A stretch of DNA of 64,000 nucleotides, from NCBI GenBank assembly GCA_023435705.1, contig JAEYRH010000008.1:1-64000 (forward strand), written 5' to 3'. The notes beneath the pieces were generated by a model, which was not told the DNA's origin, ran no database searches, and was given only the letters and a program-made list of their open reading frames with translations. Below, one piece after another: positions 59,818-64,000 of this stretch (position 1 is the stretch's first letter; each line of letters begins with the position of its first letter). The position numbers and the translations under genes are program-made. This DNA comes from Bacillota bacterium. Lineage in GTDB: Bacteria > Bacillota > Clostridia > Christensenellales > UMGS416.

Positions 59818-59969
59818 CAGGCCGGGGTGGGCTGGCCCCTACTGGGAACTCCCCCTGCCCTTCGGGCATCCCCCTCAAGAGGGGGACAAGTTGCATCCTA
59901 TCAATACTTAGAGAATGAACGCCATGCCTCCCTCCTGAGGGAGGTGCCTGCGAAGCAGGCGGAGGGAGT
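59818..59969. repeat. Composite GC-rich palindromic element (copy 9), ilvC downstream spacer
   Basis: It has a degenerate CCGGGGTGGGCTGGCCCCTACTG module, CTCCCCCT, hairpin GCCC TTC GGGC and CCCCCTCAAGAGGGGG. The mirror half is CCTCCCTCCTGAGGGAGG, hairpin GCCTGC GAA GCAGGC and GGAGGGAG. It ends six bases before the ilvC stop. Confidence 0.87.
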
Positions 59970-59974
59970 CGATC

Positions 59975-60970
59975 CTACTGCTTCTTGATCCAGCTCATCA
60001 TGCCGCGGAGCTTCTCGCCCACAGTTTCCACCAGCGAAGCCTTTTCGATGCGGCGCTTGGCGTTGAAATAGGGGCGGTTGGCCTTGTTTTCAAGAATCCA
60101 CTCACGGGCGAAGGTGCCGTCCTGGATTTCGGAGAGCACTTTCTTCATCTCCTTGCGGGTCTCATCGGTGATGATGCGGCGGCCGGTCTTGTAGTCGCCG
60201 TATTCTGCGGTGTCGGAAATGCTGTAGCGCATATAGCTGAATCCGCCCTGGTTGATCAGGTCCACAATCAGCTTCATCTCATGCACGCACTCAAAGTAGG
60301 CGTTTTCAGGGTCATAGCCCGCTTCCACCAGCGTCTCAAAGCCGGCCTTCATGAGCTCCGTCACACCGCCGCAGAGCACCGCCTGCTCTCCAAAGAGGTC
60401 GGTCTCGGTCTCTTCGCGGAAGGTGGTCTGCAGCACGCCGGCCCGCGCCCCGCCGATGGCGGCGGCATAGGCCAGCGCCACAGCCTGGGTGTCGCCTGCG
60501 GGGTCCTGCTGCACAGCGAAGAGGCAGGGCACGCCGCGGCCTTCCTGATACTGGCTGCGCACCGTGTGGCCGGGGCCCTTGGGCGCTACCATGAAGATGT
60601 TCACGTCCTTGGGCGGCACGATCTGGCCATAGTGGATGTTGAAGCCATGGGCGAAGGCCAGGTATTTGCCTGCTGTGAGGCCCGGCAGGATGTCTTTTTC
60701 ATACATCGCCGGCTGCTTTTCGTCGTTGATGAGGATCATGATCACCTGGGCTGCCTTTGCAGCATCGGCGGCGGTCATGACCTTGAGGCCTGCGGCCTCG
60801 GCCTTGGCCCAGGATGGGCTGCCGGTGTAGAGGCCCACCACCACATCGACGCCTGATTCCTTCATGTTGAGCGCGTGGGCGTGGCCCTGGCTGCCGTAGC
60901 CGATCACGGCGACCGTCTTGCCGTTGAGGATGGACATGTCGCAGTCGCTGCCGTAAAACATTTTGGCCAT
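59975..60970 (-). CDS. ilvC: Ketol-acid reductoisomerase
   Basis: This is the NAD(P)H- and Mg-dependent rearrangement/reduction step of valine and isoleucine synthesis. The 331-residue class I protein has the Rossmann loop VIGYGSQGHAHALNMKESG, the catalytic AFAHGFNIHYG, the metal site EETETDLFGEQAVLCGG and C-terminal SDTAEYGD. The cofactor-specificity loop reads GLYTGSPSW where GLR(K)GSxSW is common; the missing Arg may weaken NADPH preference. AGGAGGC precedes the ATG. Confidence 0.97.
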   Translation of the reverse strand: MAKMFYGSDCDMSILNGKTVAVIGYGSQGHAHALNMKESGVDVVVGLYTGSPSWAKAEAAGLKVMTAADAAKAAQVIMILINDEKQPAMYEKDILPGLTAGKYLAFAHGFNIHYGQIVPPKDVNIFMVAPKGPGHTVRSQYQEGRGVPCLFAVQQDPAGDTQAVALAYAAAIGGARAGVLQTTFREETETDLFGEQAVLCGGVTELMKAGFETLVEAGYDPENAYFECVHEMKLIVDLINQGGFSYMRYSISDTAEYGDYKTGRRIITDETRKEMKKVLSEIQDGTFAREWILENKANRPYFNAKRRIEKASLVETVGEKLRGMMSWIKKQ

Positions 60971-60997
60971 AGGATAGCCTCCTTAATATCATTGAAA

Positions 60998-61175
60998 CTC
61001 CCTCCGCCTGCTTCGCAGGCACCTCCCTCAGGAGGGAGGCAGGGGGTTCTCTTCCCAGCTTTTCAGGGAACTACTTGTCCCCCTCTTGAGGTATATCCCC
61101 CTTTTTAAGGGGGAATGTCGATCGGTACGATCGACAAGGGGGATCCTGGATGTCACAAAGTGACAGGGGGAGTGC
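60998..61175. repeat. Composite GC-rich palindromic elements (copy 10), ilvN-ilvC spacer
   Basis: It holds CTCCCTCC, hairpin GCCTGC TTC GCAGGC, CCTCCCTCAGGAGGGAGG, then mirror units with hairpins GTCGATCG GTA CGATCGAC and TGTCAC AAA GTGACA, each ending AGGGGGA. The last unit encodes the end of IlvN. Confidence 0.88.
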
Positions 61176-61659
61176 CCAGCAAACTCTCATCACCCCGGCT
61201 CAATGCCACAAGGCCGGTGCGAGCCATCTCCACAATGCCAAAGGGCATCAGGGCCGCGAGGAACCGGTCCACCTCGTCGAGGTCACCCACATACTCCACC
61301 GTGATCGTGCTCTGGCCCATATCCAAAACCCTCGCGTGGGCGGCATTCACGGTGTCCATCAGGCCCTGGTTGCAGGAGTTGCGCACCTTCACCAGCACCA
61401 CTTCGCGGCGGGAGACGGGAGCCGTATCCAGCACCTGCACGACCATCACGTCAATCAGCTTTTCCACCTGCTTCACGATCTGCTCGAGAATCGTTTCATC
61501 GGCAGCCACCACGACCGTGATGCGGGACACCGCCGGATCGAGCGTGGCGCTGACAGTGAGGCTGTCAATGTTGTAGCCCCGGCGGGTGAACAGGCCCGCC
61601 ACACGGGACAGGACGCCCGGCTGGTTGCTGACGACCATCGAGATCAACCTTCGTTCCAT
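61153..61659 (-). CDS. ilvN: Acetolactate synthase, small (regulatory) subunit
   Basis: The 168-residue ACT-domain subunit gives valine feedback to IlvB. The first ACT domain is RLISMVVSNQPGVLSRVAGLFTRRGYNIDSL, with the conserved GLFTRRGYNI; the second domain begins near REVVLVKVRN. The last residues (GTPPVTL) and the stop come from palindromic element copy 10. ATG at 61659 has AGGGAGGG about nine bases upstream. It is first in the operon, directly after the T-box. Confidence 0.94.
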   Translation of the reverse strand: MERRLISMVVSNQPGVLSRVAGLFTRRGYNIDSLTVSATLDPAVSRITVVVAADETILEQIVKQVEKLIDVMVVQVLDTAPVSRREVVLVKVRNSCNQGLMDTVNAAHARVLDMGQSTITVEYVGDLDEVDRFLAALMPFGIVEMARTGLVALSRGDESLLGTPPVTL

Positions 61660-61716
61660 GCCTGCGACCCTCCCTTTCACCTCTTCGCATTAACGCGGTA
61701 AACGCCCCAAGTATAC

Positions 61717-61993
61717 AAAAAAACCCAGCCTGTATGTTGCCATAGAGACGGGGTTTCCCTCGCGGTACCACTCTAATTGCCGGTGTGATCCGGCCTCTCC
61801 TTAGGTTCGGGCGCATGACGGCACTGCCTTGCGCTGAAACCAGCCGGCTGTAACGGGCCACCCGGTCGCCCTACTTTGTTCAGGCGGTCAGCTCTAGAGC
61901 GAGTTGCACCCTGGCGCACGCACCGGCTCGCACCCACCGCCGGCTCTCTGAAACGCTTGCCCTGACGCGCTCTCCGTCTACGCTTTTGATATT
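61717..61993 (-). ncRNA. T-box leader controlling the BCAA operon
   Basis: On the minus strand the leader contains a long Stem I with the AGAGAGCCGGC distal-loop region, the T-box sequence AGAGTGGTACCGCGAGGG (61775-61758), and a terminator. The terminator arms AACCC (61726-61722 side) and GGGTT enclose a 24-base helix and end in TTTTTTT. Uncharged tRNA would favour the antiterminator formed with TGGTACCGCG. In the specifier region GTGCAACTCGCTC the most likely codon is CTC (leucine), which fits the genes; this codon assignment is an inference. Confidence 0.9.
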
Positions 61994-61999
61994 GGGAGT

Positions 62000-62028
62000 A
62001 TTATATCAGCGATTGCAAATGCCTGCAA
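62000..62028 (-). promoter_or_regulatory. Promoter of the T-box/BCAA operon
   Basis: On the minus strand TTGCAG (62028-62023) and TATAAT (62005-62000) are 17 bases apart. Transcription would start about 7 bases before the T-box leader. Confidence 0.85.
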
Positions 62029-62125
62029 TAGGGAATTTGACCATGGTTTCCGTTTTATTGATATTCATCTCTCATCCGCCATGGTTGTATCAAGCATCCT
62101 TTCAAACAATCGATGCAGGGTCAAG

Positions 62126-62154
62126 TTGACACGGGCTGTTTCCAGTGCTACACT
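62126..62154 (+). promoter_or_regulatory. Promoter of the XRE-def operon
   Basis: A perfect TTGACA (62126-62131) and TACACT (62149-62154) are 17 bases apart. Confidence 0.8.
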
Positions 62155-62159
62155 CCAAT

Positions 62160-62175
62160 GTAAGGTCGACTTTAC
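62160..62175. promoter_or_regulatory. Candidate autoregulatory operator of the XRE gene
   Basis: GTAAGGTCGACTTTAC is a near-perfect palindrome (14 of 16 positions) at the expected transcription start, 15 bases upstream of the XRE start codon. It is a likely site for the encoded helix-turn-helix protein. Confidence 0.6.
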
Positions 62176-62189
62176 TTGGCGGGGCGAAA

Positions 62190-62456
62190 ATGAAGAACAA
62201 AGTGCGCGAGCTACGGGAAGCGTTGGGAATGACCCAGGAACAACTTGGCACGCTTGTGGGCACATCGCGGCAAGCGATCAACGCCATTGAAACGGAAAAA
62301 TACGAGCCGTCCATCTGGCTTGCTTTCGACATAGCTCAGGTATTTCATGAACCAATCGAATTTGTGTTTTTGTTTGAGCAAAGCGAGAGAAAATCCCGCG
62401 CAACAGTGAGCAGGAGGCGCGCCGCCCATGGCAATACGAGAGATCATCACATTTGA
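62190..62456 (+). CDS. XRE-family (Cro/CI-like) transcriptional regulator
   Basis: The 88-residue protein begins MKNKVRELREALGMTQEQLG and has a complete helix-turn-helix (TQEQLGTLVGTSRQAINAIET) of the short YgzD-like class that starts MKNKVRELR. The C-terminus is a short basic tail. ATG at 62190 has GGCGGGG upstream. Its last 29 bases overlap the deformylase gene, so both are made together. It probably represses its own operon at the palindrome just upstream. Confidence 0.88.
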   Translation: MKNKVRELREALGMTQEQLGTLVGTSRQAINAIETEKYEPSIWLAFDIAQVFHEPIEFVFLFEQSERKSRATVSRRRAAHGNTRDHHI

Positions 62457-62886
62457 CGATGCTTTTTTGCGGAAAAGGTGCAAGCCGGTTGATACCGTGA
62501 ACGGGCATGTCCGGCAGATCCTCAACGACATGGCGGAAACCATGTATCACACAGAAAACGGCGGCGGGTTGGCGGCATGCCAGATCGGCATATTGCGCCG
62601 CCTGGTTGTGGTTGATATGGGCCAAGGGTTATTAAGGCTGGTGAACCCCAGAATCGTGAAAGCGGAGGGGGAACAAATTCGAATCGAAGGATGCCTGAGC
62701 TATCCCGGCATATGGGGAAAGGTCAAAAGGCCGCAAACTGTCGTGGTGGAGTGCCTGAATGAGAACGGAGAAGCAGTTGTGATCGAAGCACATGACGAAC
62801 TGTCGCAGTGCCTCTGCCATGAAATCGACCATCTGGATGGAGTTCTATATACGGACAAAATCATTGAGTATGTGAAGAATGAGTAA
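62428..62886 (+). CDS. def: Peptide deformylase
   Basis: It removes the N-formyl group from nascent proteins. The 152-residue metalloenzyme has the three motifs GGGLAACQIG (Cys in place of the usual Pro), EGCLSYPG with the metal Cys and CHEIDHLDG with the HExxH metal site. It is complete and looks active. Linkage to an XRE regulator rather than fmt suggests an accessory, regulated deformylase; whether another def exists cannot be seen here. Confidence 0.95.
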   Translation: MAIREIITFDDAFLRKRCKPVDTVNGHVRQILNDMAETMYHTENGGGLAACQIGILRRLVVVDMGQGLLRLVNPRIVKAEGEQIRIEGCLSYPGIWGKVKRPQTVVVECLNENGEAVVIEAHDELSQCLCHEIDHLDGVLYTDKIIEYVKNE

Positions 62887-62980
62887 CCGCACAAACACCT
62901 TTTTTACAGTTTACTCCCCATCCGACTACACACAGAATGATGATCATTAACTTGTAGCGTTGACATGAGGAAGTGCTTAC

Positions 62981-63009
62981 TTGCCCTCAAGCTCTAATTG
63001 CCATATTAT
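62981..63009 (+). promoter_or_regulatory. Promoter of the amino-acid ABC transporter operon
   Basis: TTGCCC (62981-62986) and TATTAT (63004-63009) are 17 bases apart. A second TTGACA at 62960 lacks a matching -10. Confidence 0.55.
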
Positions 63010-63056
63010 ATCCATATACAAATGGGATGCCAATGAAGACATGGAGGAAACCACAA

Positions 63057-63869
63057 ATGAAAAAGATCATTGCATTGCTCACGGCGCTCACGCTGCTGGG
63101 CCTGATGGCCGCCGGCTGCTCCGCGAAAAAGGACAACACACTGAAGGTGGGCATGGAGCTGGCATATCCGCCCTTTGAGACCAAGGACGACCAGGGAAAC
63201 CCGACCGGAGTGAGCGTGGACTTTGCCAAAGCGCTGGGCGAATATCTGGGCAGGCCGGTGCAGATTAAAAACATCGCGTGGGATGGCCTGATCCCCTCAC
63301 TGCAAACCGGCAAGGTGGATCTGGTGATTTCCTCCATGACGATCCGCGAGGACCGCAAAAAGGAAATCGACTTTTCAAAGCCCTACGCCAAGGCACTGCT
63401 GGCGTTGCTGACCAACAAGAACTCCGGCATTGAGAAGGCAGAAGACCTGAATGCGGCGGGCAAGAAGATCGCTGTGAAAACCGGCACCACCGGCGCGTTT
63501 TACGCCCAGGACCATTTCCCCAACGCAGAACTCATCTCACTGGCCGATGGCAGCGCCTGTGTGACCGAGGTGGTGCAGGGCAAGGCCGACGCCTTCATCT
63601 ATGACCAGCTGACGATCTATCAGAACCAGAAGGCCAACCCTGACACCACGGCGGCGGTCTTCCTCCCCGGCCAGCAGGCGGAAACCTGGGGCGTGGGCGT
63701 GAAGAAGGGCAACACGGAGCTTTTGGAAAAGGTGAACGCTTTCATTGACAAGTTTTATACCGAAAACGGCTTCGGGCCCATCACCGAGAAATACCTTTCG
63801 GAAGAGAAAAAGGCCTTTGACAGCTTCGGTTTCCCTTGGTTCTTTGACGGTGTGAACGAGGAGAAATGA
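63057..63869 (+). CDS. Polar amino-acid ABC transporter, substrate-binding lipoprotein
   Basis: The 270-residue family 3 solute-binding protein has the signal MKKIIALLTALTLLGLMAAGC with the lipobox LMAAGC, so it is tethered to the membrane. The binding domain has LKVGMELAYPPFE, GVSVDFAKALGEYLG, DLVISSMTIREDRKKEIDFSKPY and VVQGKADAFIYDQ. The specific amino acid is not determinable. ATG at 63057 has GGAGGAAA eight bases upstream. The next gene overlaps as ATGA. Confidence 0.92.
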   Translation: MKKIIALLTALTLLGLMAAGCSAKKDNTLKVGMELAYPPFETKDDQGNPTGVSVDFAKALGEYLGRPVQIKNIAWDGLIPSLQTGKVDLVISSMTIREDRKKEIDFSKPYAKALLALLTNKNSGIEKAEDLNAAGKKIAVKTGTTGAFYAQDHFPNAELISLADGSACVTEVVQGKADAFIYDQLTIYQNQKANPDTTAAVFLPGQQAETWGVGVKKGNTELLEKVNAFIDKFYTENGFGPITEKYLSEEKKAFDSFGFPWFFDGVNEEK

Positions 63870-64000
63870 AACAGAGTTCGTTGTTTTTCCGGCAAGAGGG
63901 CCAGAGAGCCACGCCGGCCCAGGTTGCGCTGAGCTCTGCTCTGGCGCTGCTTGCGCTGGGCGCATTTTTGTGGGTTTCGGCAGCAAGGGCCGGGGTAACG
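63866..64000 (+). CDS. Amino-acid ABC transporter permease (3' end outside the window)
   Basis: The first 45 codons are present: MKQSSLFFRQEGQRATPAQV and then a membrane helix (ALSSALALLALGAFLWVSAA). The ATG overlaps the stop of the binding-protein gene, and GAGGAGA precedes it. Position and topology point to the HisM-type permease of the same transporter; the sequence ends before any diagnostic motif. Confidence 0.65.
   Translation, partial: MKQSSLFFRQEGQRATPAQVALSSALALLALGAFLWVSAARAGVT

Noticed and set aside
61717..61993. Leader considered as a peptide attenuator for the BCAA operon
   Set aside because: No leader peptide rich in Leu/Ile/Val is present, whereas the AGAGTGGTACCGCG motif and Stem I layout identify a T-box.

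Overview
The window looks like a chromosome segment of a GC-rich, Gram-positive Clostridia-type bacterium (Bacillota). The evidence is strong GGAGG-type ribosome binding sites, frequent TTG and GTG starts, an LPXTG-like cell-wall anchor with a class B sortase, a T-box leader, a Bce-type peptide-sensing module, a CheC/CheD pair, a ComFB protein and a DUF4317 protein. The species cannot be fixed from the sequence. Most genes are GC-rich; a few AT-rich islands (about 3.55-3.79 kb, 29.2-30.1 kb, 43.4-44.6 kb and 59.45-59.8 kb) stand out as probable acquisitions.

Layout. 0-5.2 kb: a repeat-rich surface protein (5' end outside the window), its class B sortase and a DUF4317 protein, ending at a tRNA 3' remnant with its terminator, which looks like an integration scar. 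5.3-8.3 kb: a eukaryotic-type hexokinase, cheC-cheD and comFB. 8.6-15 kb: a large secreted polysaccharide deacetylase, rpiB-upp and a diguanylate cyclase. 14.6-17.6 kb: a zinc uptake operon (znuA-znuC-znuB-zur) with a candidate Zur operator. 17.7-29.2 kb: carbohydrate genes, namely xylA with a GH39 xylosidase, then a LacI repressor, FGGY kinase, dehydrogenase, aldo/keto reductase, fucose mutarotase and GH29 fucosidase, and finally glpK. 29.2-32 kb: an AT-rich island with a transposase remnant, small proteins and an AI-2E-family membrane protein. 32.2-38.4 kb: sbcDC, two small unknown proteins and a SIS-domain protein. 38.5-43.4 kb: a bceRSAB-like detoxification module. 43.4-48.9 kb: accessory genes, including an AT-rich putative HNH-like protein, an Imm5-like protein, a methyltransferase and a terpenoid-cyclase-like protein. 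48.8-62 kb: one long branched-chain amino acid operon (ilvN-ilvC-unknown-leuA-cimA-leuC-leuD-leuB-ilvD-ilvB) led by a T-box. 62.1-64 kb: an XRE regulator with peptide deformylase, and the start of an amino-acid ABC transporter.

How it works together. The BCAA operon carries the acetohydroxyacid, leucine and citramalate branches (isoleucine from pyruvate through CimA), with expression set by uncharged tRNA at the T-box. The sugar region combines secreted or cytosolic glycosidases with an isomerase route (xylA) and a reductase/dehydrogenase/kinase set under a LacI repressor that has two matching operators.

The most unusual feature is a family of GC-rich composite palindromes that fills nearly every spacer of the BCAA operon and several other intergenic gaps. 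Its hairpin arms differ in sequence from copy to copy but keep complementarity, and in at least three places a copy supplies the last codons and stop of the adjoining gene.
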